DNA of 64,000 bases from Oceanobacillus sp. CFH 90083 (GCF_009389585.1 NZ_VIYG01000004.1:313377-377376); one strand, 5' to 3'; numbered from the stretch's first letter, positions 1 to 9,730 are shown. Notes: a model not told the origin generated them from the letters alone. Made by a program: numbers and translations.

Positions 1-63
1 GCTCAGCTGGAATAAGATCATAAGAATAAACAATTGGCTTGCGCTAATTTTTGCTTTTTCCAA
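1..63 (-). CDS. GerB-family germinant receptor permease subunit, N-terminal fragment cut by the window edge
   Basis: Only 21 codons are inside the window. They start at a TTG preceded seven bases upstream by GAGGG and read MEKAKISASQLFILMILFQL, the typical N-terminus and first membrane segment of GerAB/GerKB-type APC-fold permeases. It follows the GerC gene by 17 bases in the same direction, so the operon order is A-C-B. The rest lies outside the window. The product would be an inner-membrane subunit of a spore germinant receptor that contributes to nutrient recognition. Confidence 0.7.
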   Translation of the reverse strand, partial: MEKAKISASQLFILMILFQLS

Positions 64-80
64 GAGTGAACCCTCCCTTT

Positions 81-1307
81 CTAGTCACTTTTCTTTTCAA
101 GGTCAAAAAGATACGGATTGTTTCTTACACCGGTACGGCGAATAAAGGCCTCGACCGTTATATCGACATCCAATTCAGGAAAGGACACATCCTGCCACTC
201 TTGTTCAAGCTTCTTCCACACATCGGGTTCGGATTGATGCAGCTTTTCTCCAAACCCAAACACGTCGGTTTTATTTTCTTTGGCCTCTTGAACTGCTGCC
301 TCGACCTCTTTCTTAATTTCTTGTCCTAATGCCTTCTCGATTGCAAGCAGTACATGTGGGTCAGTCACATCGACAGGTACTGCAACGGTACGAAGATCAC
401 CTTCTGCCCGGATGGTAATTGAAATTGCCGGTTTGCCGTCTTTCATTTGTGCCGATACATCTGTTTTTTGGCGTATCACACGATAGGCGATAGCTTTTTT
501 ATGATTTTCCCAGTCAATACTCACAGGTGTTTCATGAATGCGATTCAATCCCCACATTGTTCCTCTTGCCTTTTCCCCGTCGAGCCAATTTACCAGCTTT
601 CCTTCTTTAAAAACAGCTAGGCCATTTGCTTCAAGAATGGCATCAAAATCCGTTGAATGCAGCTGCTCCATTGTTTTCCCCTTCTCCATATCGCCAAGTA
701 ATGAAAATCCGCTGACCAAGGGTTCTTTCCCGGTGGAAGTAAGAGATTGAATGAATTCTTGAAGATTGGTGTTTATATTTTCTCCGTACAGTTTTTCGGT
801 AGAATCTAATGTTTTGAGTACATTTTCAGCAGGGATTTGGTCGATTCCCGTTAATACTTTGATAAAATCCCCTGCCTTTATTCCTCGTGTAATCACTACT
901 TTCGCTGTTGCCCGGAACTCAAGAGCGCGTTCCATCGAATCCAAAATTGCTGACAGACCTTCGTCTCTGGCAAGCTCCTCGCTAATGACCAGAAGGCTGG
1001 TATGCGAATAATAGAGATCTCTTGAAATTTTTCTTGAGGCACGATTAGACAATTCAGTTGGATTGACTCCTGTCTCGGTAAAGGTGGTTACGGCAGGCCT
1101 TTGGCCAGATGCCCCACCCTGAAGTGAGCCGGGGACATTCATTGGATTAATGATTTGAAATGTGCCTACATATTCGCCGTCTTCGTTTTTATCCAATGCA
1201 TAAGCAGAGATGATTCCTAAATCTGTTAATTCTTTACTGCTCCAGCACCCAGAAAGCAGCGTGAGGCAGATTATCATAAAGCAGGAAATTATCCATTTAA
1301 AATTCAT
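81..1307 (-). CDS. Spore germination lipoprotein, Ger(x)C family (C subunit of a germinant receptor)
   Basis: A 408-residue protein with a lipoprotein signal peptide: hydrophobic residues 5-20 end in a lipobox LLSGC, so it should be lipid-anchored to the outer face of the spore inner membrane. Length and the C-terminal acidic and basic stretches fit GerAC/GerKC proteins, which with A and B subunits form nutrient germinant receptors. Its ATG overlaps the end of the upstream A-subunit gene by 11 bases, indicating translational coupling, and a B-subunit gene follows. Which nutrient is sensed cannot be read from the sequence. Confidence 0.93.
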   Translation of the reverse strand: MNFKWIISCFMIICLTLLSGCWSSKELTDLGIISAYALDKNEDGEYVGTFQIINPMNVPGSLQGGASGQRPAVTTFTETGVNPTELSNRASRKISRDLYYSHTSLLVISEELARDEGLSAILDSMERALEFRATAKVVITRGIKAGDFIKVLTGIDQIPAENVLKTLDSTEKLYGENINTNLQEFIQSLTSTGKEPLVSGFSLLGDMEKGKTMEQLHSTDFDAILEANGLAVFKEGKLVNWLDGEKARGTMWGLNRIHETPVSIDWENHKKAIAYRVIRQKTDVSAQMKDGKPAISITIRAEGDLRTVAVPVDVTDPHVLLAIEKALGQEIKKEVEAAVQEAKENKTDVFGFGEKLHQSEPDVWKKLEQEWQDVSFPELDVDITVEAFIRRTGVRNNPYLFDLEKKSD

Positions 1308-2910
1308 TCTTATCTCCTTCTTTCGTATCTGCTCGTACCATCCCCTGTGACATTGGAACTTGCGGTCTTTGGTTCTTTCCTTGACGCACCCTGTTTTTAG
1401 CGCTTAAAAATTTCGGTCTTTCATTGAGTGCCCACAATGGTGCGCGAAGAATCGTATCCTTGATGTTGCCTGGTTCAAATGGTGCGAGTGGTGATATATA
1501 TGGAACTCCAAATGAACGCAAGCTGACAAGATGGACAGTCAGCATAATCAATCCGAGAATGATGCCATAAAAGCCGGCGATGGCAGCACTTAACATAAAA
1601 GCAAAACGAATCAATCGGGCAGAGATGGCTATATCATAAGAAGGCGTTGCCAGACTGGCAATAGCTGTAACTGAAACGACGATGACCATTGCCGGCGAGA
1701 CAATACCAGCCTGGATTGCTCCCTGTCCAATGACAAGTGCCCCGACAATGGATATGGTCGAACTGATCTTGTTTGGCATCCTCAGACCAGCTTCACGCAG
1801 AATTTCAAAGGTCACTTCCATAATTAAAGCTTCAACAATCGCCGGGAAAGGGACAGAATCTGTCTGTGAGGCGATAATGATCAGCAGGCCAGTTGGAATC
1901 ATTTCCTGATGATAGGTGGTAATCGCGACGTAAAGAGCAGGACCAATGAGAGAAATCAAGTACATGAGAACCCGCAGCTGCCGAATGAATGTACTAATCG
2001 GAAATCGCATATAGTAATCTTCAGGAGTTTGGAAAAATTGAATCATTACTGCCGGAACAATTAATGCATTTGGCGACCCATTGACAAAAATTGCAATTCT
2101 TCCTTCAAGAAGGTTACCAGCTGCAGCATCAGGTCTTTCTGTATGGATAATTGTTGGAAATAAGCCTATGCTCTCATCTTCAATCACTTGTTCAATATAA
2201 CCTGAATCAAGAATGCTATCGAGATTTACCCGTCTCAAACGGTGGCGAACTTCCTCAACCGTGTCGTTATCGGCTATGCCGTTTATATACATGATCGAAA
2301 CATCTGTTTTTGTTTGTTTTCCCAAATTCATTGGCTCCACCCATAAATTTGGATTATTAATGATTCGGCGCACGAGCGAAATATTGGTGGCGATGGATTC
2401 CGTAAATCCTTCTTTAGATCCGCGAATGGATACTTCCGAGTCCGGCTGCTCAATAGAACGTCTTTCTCCACCCTTGGTACTGCCAATCAAGGCCTCGTTT
2501 TTTCCATCCATCAGAATCACAGTGTCACCTGACAATAAAGATTGGAATAATGAATCCCAGTCTTTGGCGGTTTTTACACTCCCAAGTGCAACCACTTTTT
2601 CCGAAAGAATCGTGAATGGATCTTTTCCATGAAGTTTTTCTTGAACGTTATTCTCCATCGATTCCACTAAATATTCATTAATGGTTGGGTTGTCCACAAG
2701 CCCGTCCGCATAGATGATAGCGGTACGCACTTTAGGGTCATGACCAAATGATATAATGCGGATAATGATATCTGGACTGTTTCCTGTTTTTTCTTTAATA
2801 ATATTCAAATTTTCAGTGAGCGAAGTGTCGATGCTTTTGGGGTCATCTTTTTCTAAATCTTGACTTTGTTCTTTACGATTCATCTTTTTTAGAAATTTAC
2901 GGTAGGACAT
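1297..2910 (-). CDS. Spore germination protein, GerA family (A subunit of a germinant receptor)
   Basis: A 537-residue GerAA/GerKA homologue. It has a hydrophilic N-terminal half of about 300 residues, then a membrane region with several hydrophobic segments (around 325-460), and a basic C-terminal tail; this is the normal architecture and length of the family. I choose the ATG at 2910, with a GAGGTG motif upstream; an in-frame GTG at 2922 lies inside that ribosome binding site. First gene of an A-C-B receptor operon expressed in the forespore, judging by the sigma-G-like promoter upstream. Confidence 0.93.
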   Translation of the reverse strand: MSYRKFLKKMNRKEQSQDLEKDDPKSIDTSLTENLNIIKEKTGNSPDIIIRIISFGHDPKVRTAIIYADGLVDNPTINEYLVESMENNVQEKLHGKDPFTILSEKVVALGSVKTAKDWDSLFQSLLSGDTVILMDGKNEALIGSTKGGERRSIEQPDSEVSIRGSKEGFTESIATNISLVRRIINNPNLWVEPMNLGKQTKTDVSIMYINGIADNDTVEEVRHRLRRVNLDSILDSGYIEQVIEDESIGLFPTIIHTERPDAAAGNLLEGRIAIFVNGSPNALIVPAVMIQFFQTPEDYYMRFPISTFIRQLRVLMYLISLIGPALYVAITTYHQEMIPTGLLIIIASQTDSVPFPAIVEALIMEVTFEILREAGLRMPNKISSTISIVGALVIGQGAIQAGIVSPAMVIVVSVTAIASLATPSYDIAISARLIRFAFMLSAAIAGFYGIILGLIMLTVHLVSLRSFGVPYISPLAPFEPGNIKDTILRAPLWALNERPKFLSAKNRVRQGKNQRPQVPMSQGMVRADTKEGDKNEF

Positions 2911-2964
2911 AACATAGGACACCTCGTTGTTGTGATTACCTCTAATTTGTTCAGTAAGTAAATT

Positions 2965-2993
2965 TTTTATGCACGAACAAGCTGTAATATTCA
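2965..2993 (-). promoter_or_regulatory. Sigma-G-like promoter of the germinant receptor operon
   Basis: Reading the minus strand, TGAATA (2988-2993) is followed after 16 bases by CATAAAA (2965-2971), close to the forespore sigma-G pattern (GAATA-type -35 and CATNNTA-type -10). It lies about 55 bases before the A-subunit start. Forespore expression is what is known for gerA-type operons; the assignment here is by eye. Confidence 0.5.
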
Positions 2994-3180
2994 GGGGAGA
3001 ACTTGGAAGAAAGAGGGGGTTTTAAAATAAACTGGATAAATTATTTAGAAAGCTTAATAAACTGTTAAATACAATTCGGTCTTATTATATAGGATAAATC
3101 CGTATAAGAGTGAAACCTTATAGAGAAGATTTTAGTATTACATAATATATGCGCGTCTGCGTATGATGAGGAGGAAAAGG

Positions 3181-3681
3181 ATGAAGCATTTATATATAAA
3201 GCAAAAGGTATTCAGTTTAAGTGAAAAATTTACAGTAAAAGATCAACAAGAAAAAGACGCTTACTATGTGGAAGGGAGTTTTATGCGTATACCAAAAACT
3301 TTCTCTATTAAGAATATACAGGGGGAAGAGGTGGCACTGATCACGAAAAAACCAATCAGCTTTTTACCGAAGTTTTTTGTGACGGTGCATGGTCAGGAGG
3401 CACTGACAATCAAGAAGAAGCCCTCTTTCTTTAAAGCACGTTATACCATTGATGCTACCAGTATTGAAGTACATGGAAACTGGTGGGATATGAATTTTCA
3501 GGTATATCAGCAGGGGGAGCTGGCAGGGAAGGTAAGCAAGGAGTGGTTCACATGGGGAGACAGCTATAAGGTCCAGGCATTGAAAGAAGAGATAGAAACC
3601 AGTCTTATTGCACTTGTTGTCGCAATTGATTGTGTGAAGGCGGATCAATCAGCAGCTTCAGCGACAACATTCTCGAATTGA
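3181..3681 (+). CDS. YxjI/LURP-one-related family protein
   Basis: A 166-residue protein resembling Bacillus YxjI and other LURP-one-like (Tubby-fold) proteins. It begins MKHLYIKQKVFSL and has repeated beta-strand-type segments typical of this fold (KDQQEKDAYYVEGSF, DSYKVQALKEE). Its biochemical role is not established. The start at 3181 is preceded by GAGGAGG; an upstream in-frame ATG at 3163 falls in front of that ribosome binding site. Single gene, convergent with the VanY-like gene, with a long palindromic terminator between them. Confidence 0.75.
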   Translation: MKHLYIKQKVFSLSEKFTVKDQQEKDAYYVEGSFMRIPKTFSIKNIQGEEVALITKKPISFLPKFFVTVHGQEALTIKKKPSFFKARYTIDATSIEVHGNWWDMNFQVYQQGELAGKVSKEWFTWGDSYKVQALKEEIETSLIALVVAIDCVKADQSAASATTFSN

Positions 3682-3789
3682 TTTTGTAAGTTCTGTTCGA
3701 GTCAAAAATAAACTTCTGGGAAACTTAATAGATAACTACTGTATGTAATGATTATCTTAGCTGTTTAAGAAGAGAGCAAGAGAAATGAA

Positions 3790-3823
3790 AACAGCCTGGT
3801 ACCGAATTCGGTACCAGGCTGTT
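3790..3823. terminator. 34-base perfect palindrome, bidirectional terminator
   Basis: A gap-free inverted repeat centred on GAATTC with flanking GGTACC on each side, located between two convergent genes. It can form a 14-15 bp stem with a tiny loop; A-runs to the left and a T-rich tract about ten bases to the right give partial terminator character in both directions. Confidence 0.65.
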
Positions 3824-3899
3824 GGTTAGATTTTTTTCACGGTATGCTTAAACAGGAGCACTGTTCAAATATTCATTTTAATGTGCTTGCTTGGGATGC

Positions 3900-4976
3900 T
3901 TATTCAAATTGCTCTTCATAGTATTCTTCTAAAGTAATATTTTGTTCCGTTATATATTTAGCTGTTTTTTCACCGACATAACGAACATGCCAAGGCTCAT
4001 ATTGATATCCGGTTATATCTTCTTTACCTTCTGGAAAACGGATAATAAATCCATATTTTGGAGCATTCTCTGCAAGCCATTTTCCTTCCTCTGTTTCCCC
4101 AAACTCTGTTACCAATGTTAAATTTACTTCTGCACTGGTTATATCCATAGCCAGTCCGGTTTGATGCTCGCTTTCTCCAGGACGGGCACTGTAGGTATTG
4201 GCATGATCCTCTCCATGCTGTGCCGCATTGGCGGTAAATATATCTACTTGCCGGTCATAGGAGCGATAACCAGATTGGGCAAACATTTCTAATTCAGCTT
4301 CCTCGGCAGCTGCAAATAATTCTTCTAAGGCATGTGCCGCATTTTCACGCATGTACTTTTGAGGTAAATCCTCGGTGAAAGGGAAAGGCACATCTGGTAC
4401 GATTAAATCTTCAGGAATATAATCATCCGGGAGTGCAAAGCTTTTGTTTATCAGCGCTAATTCGTCGTATGGATTGCTGCTGATTTCTATTCCTGTTTCT
4501 GTTTTTTCGGGTTCTTTAGGAGGTAAAGCTAACCCTTCACCAGGCTCAATCATGTCATCATTCTCCATATAAAGCAGCAATTCTTCTCTAGTTGATTTAT
4601 TATACACACCCGAAACGACCAAGTCCTCCGATTGTAATTGAAAATCTGTTATAGCCCAGGTTAGTTCTTCATCAAAATTATCCGTCAGTTCTAAATCATA
4701 ACCGATTGTATTTAGTGCGTTCTTTAATTGGGATACAGCATTATCTGTATCAAATTTCTGCAATAGAGCATCGGGTGGTTCTATTGCCGTTTCTTCTATT
4801 TCGTTGCCTTCAATTTCTTGCCCTTTGGCTTCCTTGTCCCTCTCCATATCTCGATCTTCGGGTACTGTCTGTTCAGATGGCGGAGCATCTTCTTGTGATT
4901 GAAAGACTTCTTGCGGCTCGCAGCCAATCAGTATGAAACAAATCACAGAAAGGATAATCCAGCTAATTCCTTGCAT
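3900..4976 (-). CDS. Lipoprotein with peptidoglycan-binding domain and VanY-type D,D-carboxypeptidase domain
   Basis: A 358-residue protein that starts with a lipoprotein signal (lipobox LIGC near residue 19) and an acidic linker. Residues about 95-140 look like a PG_binding_1 helix domain, and residues 190-358 form an M15B peptidase domain. Zinc and substrate motifs of VanY/DacY enzymes are present: SGYRSYDRQ, SEHQTGLAMDI and EPWHVRY. It probably trims D-Ala from peptidoglycan peptides outside the cell. No resistance genes adjoin it, so a housekeeping or sporulation wall role is more likely than vancomycin resistance. AGGAG precedes the ATG by 10 bases. Confidence 0.88.
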   Translation of the reverse strand: MQGISWIILSVICFILIGCEPQEVFQSQEDAPPSEQTVPEDRDMERDKEAKGQEIEGNEIEETAIEPPDALLQKFDTDNAVSQLKNALNTIGYDLELTDNFDEELTWAITDFQLQSEDLVVSGVYNKSTREELLLYMENDDMIEPGEGLALPPKEPEKTETGIEISSNPYDELALINKSFALPDDYIPEDLIVPDVPFPFTEDLPQKYMRENAAHALEELFAAAEEAELEMFAQSGYRSYDRQVDIFTANAAQHGEDHANTYSARPGESEHQTGLAMDITSAEVNLTLVTEFGETEEGKWLAENAPKYGFIIRFPEGKEDITGYQYEPWHVRYVGEKTAKYITEQNITLEEYYEEQFE

Positions 4977-5197
4977 ATTATGATATCTCCTTGCTTTAAA
5001 ATATTGATTCCATATAATTATTAGGATAGATTTTTTCTGGTAATGAGCTATTTGAAAGAAATAACTTTATTTGGCTCTGCGCAATCAGTTACTAAATTAA
5101 GATATAATTTAGTTTCAGTTTTTGCAACAATAATATCAAAAAAATAAAGAAAACTTGGCAAGCCAAGCTTGAAAGCACAGGATTGGTCGCCTTCGTT

Positions 5198-5238
5198 GGG
5201 ACTGGGACCGGGGCTGCGATTACTCGCTCCATGAAAAC
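5198..5238. repeat. Dispersed repeat core, copy D
   Basis: About 41 bases nearly identical to 57136-57176: GGGACTGGG, then a variable pair of bases, then GGGGCTGCGATTACTCG, then a CCCAT-like end followed by GAAAAC. Part of the repeat family described in the findings. Confidence 0.6.
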
Positions 5239-5627
5239 CGCTGGTCTTTCATCGACTAAGTATAGACACGTCGTATGACCAGCAATACTAGGACATCATG
5301 TCCGTCGCCCTTTAGTTCTTAAATTCCTTATACTTAAAGTGTAAAAGAGCAGGTCGGTAAACTGGCACTTGTATTCTTCAAATTGTGCTGATGCAGACAA
5401 TACATGCTTACCCAGCAAGGGCATATGGTGTAGTCATATTTATTATATGACGTATGGAAGTGAAAAAGAAAGGAAAGTGAAGGATAAATTTCAAGGAAGT
5501 CATAGCAGGGAAATAAATCTGACTAAAAGGAGTGTTATCTCAGAATATAAGTATGAAAAAAATGGAGAAAGGGAGAAGTGATAAAAAGAAATGCCTGCTG
5601 GAGAAATAATGATTTATTTGAACTATA

Positions 5628-5663
5628 AAAAATGCTCTCCCTATTTTATTGGGAAAGCATTTT
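5628..5663 (+). terminator. Hairpin with T-rich tail
   Basis: Arms AAATGCTCTCCC and GGGAAAGCATTTT flank a nine-base loop, followed by CTTA. No clear gene lies immediately upstream, which suggests a transcript in the gap, a decayed gene, or a distal terminator. Confidence 0.5.
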
Positions 5664-5806
5664 CTTAAAATGAATATGATCGTTTCAAAGGTATAATCTA
5701 ATCTGGGAAAGGCAGAACCTTTTAGAGGAGGCTATCATTACTAGCCTGCCCAAAACATTTTGGGAGCACAGATGCAGCATGCCTTAGACAAATAAAAAAA
5801 GGAGCC

Positions 5807-7039
5807 TTACTTTGTTCTTTCAGCAAATAACCGGCTGATTTCTACAATTACCTTTGCCGCTTTTTCCATATTATCGATAGAAATATATTCAAATTTACCA
5901 TGGAAGTTTTCCCCGCCTGTAAACAGGTTCGGCGTCGGCAATCCCATAAACGAAATTTGTGAACCGTCTGTACCTCCGCGAACAGGCTGGATAATCGGCT
6001 CAATATCAAGGTTTTTAATAGCCTGTTCCGCAATATCTACAATATGTTTGACCGGTTCGATTTTTTCACGCATATTATAGTATTGGTCATCCATTTCTAA
6101 TTGAACAGCTTTTTCTCCATATCTGCTCTGTATTTCTTCAACATATTGTTTAAGTGTATTTTTACGGGTTTCAAATTTTTCCCGGTCATGATCACGGATG
6201 ATATAGTATACAGTTGTTTTTTCAACATCACCTTCGACAGAGATAAGATGATAAAAGCCTTCGTATCCTTCTGTATGCTCTGGAGACTCTGCATCAGGAA
6301 ATTTGCAAATGAATTGTCCAGCTATTTTTCCGGCGTTTACCATTTTATTTTTTGCTGTTCCCGGATGAACGCTGTTTCCATAAAAGGTAACTCTGGCAGC
6401 TGCCGCGTTAAAGCTTTCATATTGCAGCTCACCTAATGGACCGCCATCTACGGTATATGCATAGTCACAGCCAAAGCGTTCTACGTCAAATTTATGCGGA
6501 CCGCGCCCAATCTCTTCATCTGGTGTAAACGCAACACGAATTTTCCCATGCTTGATTTCAGGGTGATTCTTTAAGTATTCAACTGCTGTCATAATTTCAG
6601 CGATGCCAGCTTTATCATCAGCACCAAGCAGCGTTGTTCCATCTGTAACCATTAATTGATGTCCTTTATAATGGGAAAGCTCCGGAAAGTTTTCCGGAGA
6701 AAGAATGACTTGTAAAGATTCATTCAATACAATATCTCCGCCTTCATAATTGATGACCTTTGGTGATACACCTTTTCCAGTGAAGTCCGTAGCTGTATCC
6801 ACATGGGCAAGGAAACCAATCGCTGGAATCTCCTTATCTGTGTTAGCTGGCAGGGTAGCCATTAAATAACCATTTTCATCATAAGATACTTCTTCCAGTC
6901 CAATTTCCTTCAGTTCGTTTTCCAATAGCTTAATTAAATCCCATTGTCCTGGAGTAGAAGGCGTTGTTTCAGACATCATATCCGATTGAGTATCTATTTT
7001 TGCGTAAGTTTCCAGGCGTTTGATTAGTTGTTCCTTCAT
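5807..7039 (-). CDS. pepT: Peptidase T (tripeptidase)
   Basis: A 410-residue M20B metallopeptidase that removes the N-terminal residue from tripeptides in the cytoplasm. Dinuclear zinc motifs are visible: HVDTATDF near residue 80, ADDKAGIAE near 140 and [14 protein letters not shown] near 173 with the general-base Glu. Length is normal for PepT. AAGGAG sits eight bases before the ATG. It stands alone, divergent from the sulfurtransferase gene, with a 271-base intergenic region. Confidence 0.96.
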   Translation of the reverse strand: MKEQLIKRLETYAKIDTQSDMMSETTPSTPGQWDLIKLLENELKEIGLEEVSYDENGYLMATLPANTDKEIPAIGFLAHVDTATDFTGKGVSPKVINYEGGDIVLNESLQVILSPENFPELSHYKGHQLMVTDGTTLLGADDKAGIAEIMTAVEYLKNHPEIKHGKIRVAFTPDEEIGRGPHKFDVERFGCDYAYTVDGGPLGELQYESFNAAAARVTFYGNSVHPGTAKNKMVNAGKIAGQFICKFPDAESPEHTEGYEGFYHLISVEGDVEKTTVYYIIRDHDREKFETRKNTLKQYVEEIQSRYGEKAVQLEMDDQYYNMREKIEPVKHIVDIAEQAIKNLDIEPIIQPVRGGTDGSQISFMGLPTPNLFTGGENFHGKFEYISIDNMEKAAKVIVEISRLFAERTK

Positions 7040-7310
7040 TAATAAAACTCCTTCTAAGTAGATTTTATTTTGTTAAAAATGGTATGGAGGTGAAAATTAC
7101 TGCAATTCTAAATTTCACGTTTCCTTGTATATTTTACCACAATCAAAATAAAATCCGTATTAGAATCTTTTAGGGGCTAGTTTAAGTAACAGGCTGCTTT
7201 ACCCTTTCTTTGTTCCTATTATTCATATATATTCTTTAGGGGAATTTTTTCTGTTAAAATAAACAGGGAATGATATGATTAGAGAAAATAGCAAATGGGA
7301 GGGTTAGATT

Positions 7311-8153
7311 TTGAAAAACATCATTAGCGTAGAAAGATTAAAGAAACGTTTAACACAAGGTAATATTGTTATTGTCGATGTACGATTTAATTTAATGGAT
7401 GCTGATGCTGGGCGAAAGGCTTATTTACAAGGCCATTTACCTGGTTCTGTTTATATGGATTTAAATAGAGATTTATCTGGAAAAGCGGGTAAGCATGGCG
7501 GAAATCACCCTTTACCTGACTGGGATTTGTTTGCAAATAAACTTGGGAAATTGGGTATCTCCAATGATACTGCGGTTGTTGTATATGATCAGGGAAATGA
7601 TATGTTCGCACCGCGTTTCTGGTGGCTGCTAGACTATTTGGGACATGAAAAAGTATATATTTTAGATGGCGGCTTAGATCGTTGGATCGCGGAAGGAGGC
7701 GAACTGACAACAGCAGTTCCGAATCTTCAGCCAACAATCTTTCGAAGCAATAAAAAGGAAAATCGCTATGTTTCCATGGAAGAGGTCAAGGAAAAAATCG
7801 GCTCTCCAGAAACAACGATTATTGATGCAAGGGCACGTGCAAGGTATTTAGGGGATGAGGAACCAATGTATGCTCGAGCGGGTCATATACCGGGAGCAGT
7901 AAATTATTTTTGGAAGGGCGTTTTAAAAGAAGATGGTACTTGGAAAAACGCAGAGCAGCTAAGAGAGCATTTCTCTGAATTAGATCAGGATGCGGAAATT
8001 ATTGTTTCCTGCGGCTCAGGTGTTTCAGCCTGTCCGAATATCCTTGCATTGGACAATGCCGGCTTTAAAAATGTAAAGCTGTATCCAGGCAGCTTCAGCG
8101 ACTGGATTTCTTATGAAAAGAATGAGGTAGCTGTTGGTGAAGAGGATGAATAA
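7311..8153 (+). CDS. Two-domain sulfurtransferase (thiosulfate or 3-mercaptopyruvate)
   Basis: A 280-residue protein with two tandem rhodanese domains (about 5-125 and 150-275). The second carries the active-site Cys in CGSGVSA, a loop closer to 3-mercaptopyruvate sulfurtransferases than to the CRKGVT loop of thiosulfate enzymes. It moves sulfane sulfur to cyanide or thiol acceptors in the cytoplasm. The start is TTG with GGGAGGG seven bases upstream. The last codons overlap the tag gene, so the two are co-transcribed and coupled. Confidence 0.9.
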   Translation: MKNIISVERLKKRLTQGNIVIVDVRFNLMDADAGRKAYLQGHLPGSVYMDLNRDLSGKAGKHGGNHPLPDWDLFANKLGKLGISNDTAVVVYDQGNDMFAPRFWWLLDYLGHEKVYILDGGLDRWIAEGGELTTAVPNLQPTIFRSNKKENRYVSMEEVKEKIGSPETTIIDARARARYLGDEEPMYARAGHIPGAVNYFWKGVLKEDGTWKNAEQLREHFSELDQDAEIIVSCGSGVSACPNILALDNAGFKNVKLYPGSFSDWISYEKNEVAVGEEDE

Positions 8154-8715
8154 AGAGCGCTGTGCCTGGGTGAGTGAAGACCCTGTTTATATTGCTTACC
8201 ATGATAAAGAGTGGGGGCATCCTGTCTTTGATGATGATCGCTATTTATTTGAGATGCTGATCTTGGAAGGTGCACAGGCTGGATTAAGCTGGGTTACGAT
8301 TTTAAAGCGCCGGGAAAATTACCGCCGGGCTTTTGATAACTTTGAGCCAGCGATTATTGCTGGTTATTCAGAAGAAAAAGTAGAAGCATTGATGCAGGAT
8401 GAAGGAATCATCCGAAACAGGCGGAAAATCGAATCAGTGATTAAAAATGCGATCGCGTTTGAACAGGTTCAGAAGGAATTTGGATCATTTGATCAATATA
8501 TTTGGGGGTTTGTTGACAGAACGCCTATTGTGAATCGGTGGGAAAAGCATGAAGATGTCCCTGCTCAGACAGATTTATCCAAACAAATAAGCAAAGATTT
8601 AAAGAAGAGAGGATTTTCCTTTGTCGGCCCGGTGATCTGTTACTCGTTTATGCAGGCAACAGGCATGGTAAATGATCATACGACAAACTGTTTTTTAAGC
8701 GGAAATAAAAAATAA
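8146..8715 (+). CDS. tag: DNA-3-methyladenine glycosylase I
   Basis: A 189-residue Tag-family helix-hairpin-helix base-excision enzyme that removes 3-methyladenine from alkylated DNA. The N-terminus ERCAWVSEDPVYIAYHDKEWG and the C-terminal FVGPVICYSFMQATGMVNDH are hallmark segments, with the Cys and His residues that bind the structural zinc. I choose ATG 8146, which overlaps the upstream stop codon; in-frame TTG 8134 and GTG 8137 are alternatives. Followed by a terminator at 8771. Confidence 0.94.
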   Translation: MNKERCAWVSEDPVYIAYHDKEWGHPVFDDDRYLFEMLILEGAQAGLSWVTILKRRENYRRAFDNFEPAIIAGYSEEKVEALMQDEGIIRNRRKIESVIKNAIAFEQVQKEFGSFDQYIWGFVDRTPIVNRWEKHEDVPAQTDLSKQISKDLKKRGFSFVGPVICYSFMQATGMVNDHTTNCFLSGNKK

Positions 8716-8770
8716 AGTGCAGTGATTCGTGAAAATAATTTTACAGCTCGCATTTTTCAGGGAAGTACAC

Positions 8771-8798
8771 GTGCTTTAAGCATAAGAAGCACTTTTCT
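8771..8798 (+). terminator. Terminator after tag
   Basis: GTGCTT and AAGCAC arms around a ten-base loop followed by TTTTCTTT, 56 bases after the tag stop codon. Confidence 0.75.
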
Positions 8799-8905
8799 TT
8801 GCTTTACCTGTCTATTATTGTAAAATCAAAATGAATTAATTGAAAAGCATGCATCTGATCTGACGAAACAGAAATAAAATAACTTGCAGGAGGAGACTTA
8901 AGAAT

Positions 8906-9730
8906 ATGAACTACGTTACGCTTAATAATGGGCTGGAAATGCCGCAGCTTGGTTTTGGTGTCTGGAAGGTAGAAAATAAGGAAGCCATCCCCGCTGTAGA
9001 GCATGCGTTAAAGTCCGGTTATCGTTCACTGGATACAGCAAAAGTTTATGGGAATGAAGAAGGTGTTGGACAAGCTATTACAAATAGTGGTGTTCCACGC
9101 GAAGAAATCTTTCTCACAACAAAAGTATGGAATGCTGATCATGGGTATGAAGAAACCTTAAAAGCATTTGATGCAAGCCTGGAAAGATTAGGAACAGATT
9201 ATGTAGATTTATACCTAGTTCATTGGCCTACACCGGCATACGATCAATATATTGATACGTATAAAGCGTTAGAAAAGATCTACAAAGACGGAAAAGCGAA
9301 AGCAATTGGTGTATGCAACTTTGAAATCGAGCATTTAGAACGTTTATTAAATGAATGTGAAATAGTACCGGCTGTGAACCAGGTAGAATGCCATCCTTAC
9401 CTGCAGCAAAAAGAATTACGGGCATTTTGTAAAGAAAAAGGTATTCATGTAGAAGCATACAGCCCGCTGATGAATGGGAAAGATGTATTACAAAATGAAG
9501 AATTACAGCAGTTGGCTAAGAAGAAAGGCAAAACCATTGCACAGGTTATTCTTCGCTGGCATCTGCAATCGGATATGATTGTTATTCCAAAATCCGTCAC
9601 ACCTTCTCGGATTGAAGAGAATTTGGATGTGTTTGATTTTGAATTAAGTGAAGAAGAGATGAATGTTATTGGTTCATTAGATCGAAATATCAGAAGTGGA
9701 TCACATCCAAATGAAATGAATAATCGTTAA
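8906..9730 (+). CDS. Aldo/keto reductase family oxidoreductase
   Basis: A 274-residue cytoplasmic NADPH-dependent reductase of the AKR5-type family (YvgN/YtbE-like), acting on aldehydes and methylglyoxal-type carbonyls. The catalytic tetrad is visible: Asp and Tyr in LDTAKVYGNE, Lys in FLTTKVW and His in YLVHWP. The C-terminal NADP-binding segment VIPKSVTPSRIEEN is intact. AGGAGGAG precedes the ATG. Single gene with its own terminator. The physiological substrate cannot be deduced. Confidence 0.92.
   Translation: MNYVTLNNGLEMPQLGFGVWKVENKEAIPAVEHALKSGYRSLDTAKVYGNEEGVGQAITNSGVPREEIFLTTKVWNADHGYEETLKAFDASLERLGTDYVDLYLVHWPTPAYDQYIDTYKALEKIYKDGKAKAIGVCNFEIEHLERLLNECEIVPAVNQVECHPYLQQKELRAFCKEKGIHVEAYSPLMNGKDVLQNEELQQLAKKKGKTIAQVILRWHLQSDMIVIPKSVTPSRIEENLDVFDFELSEEEMNVIGSLDRNIRSGSHPNEMNNR

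Larger units (their letters stand above)
4977..5806. other. 830-base gap without a convincing gene; contains a dispersed-repeat core
   Basis: Between the VanY-like gene and pepT. An open frame at 5369-5581 (70 codons) lacks a ribosome binding site and recognisable features, so I do not call it a gene. At 5198-5238 lies a G-rich block ending in GGGGCTGCGATTACTCG that recurs at 57136-57176. A hairpin with AAATGCT...AGCATTT arms at 5628-5663 looks like a factor-independent terminator. The G+C of 5160-5330 is visibly higher than in neighbouring gaps. Confidence 0.6.

Noticed and set aside
3900-4976. Vancomycin resistance (vanY)
   Set aside because: The VanY-like domain is common in cell-wall enzymes, and no vanHAX or vanRS genes are nearby.
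5369-5581. 70-codon open frame on the + strand
   Set aside because: No ribosome binding site, odd Cys-rich start, no recognisable motif; listed only as part of the gap.
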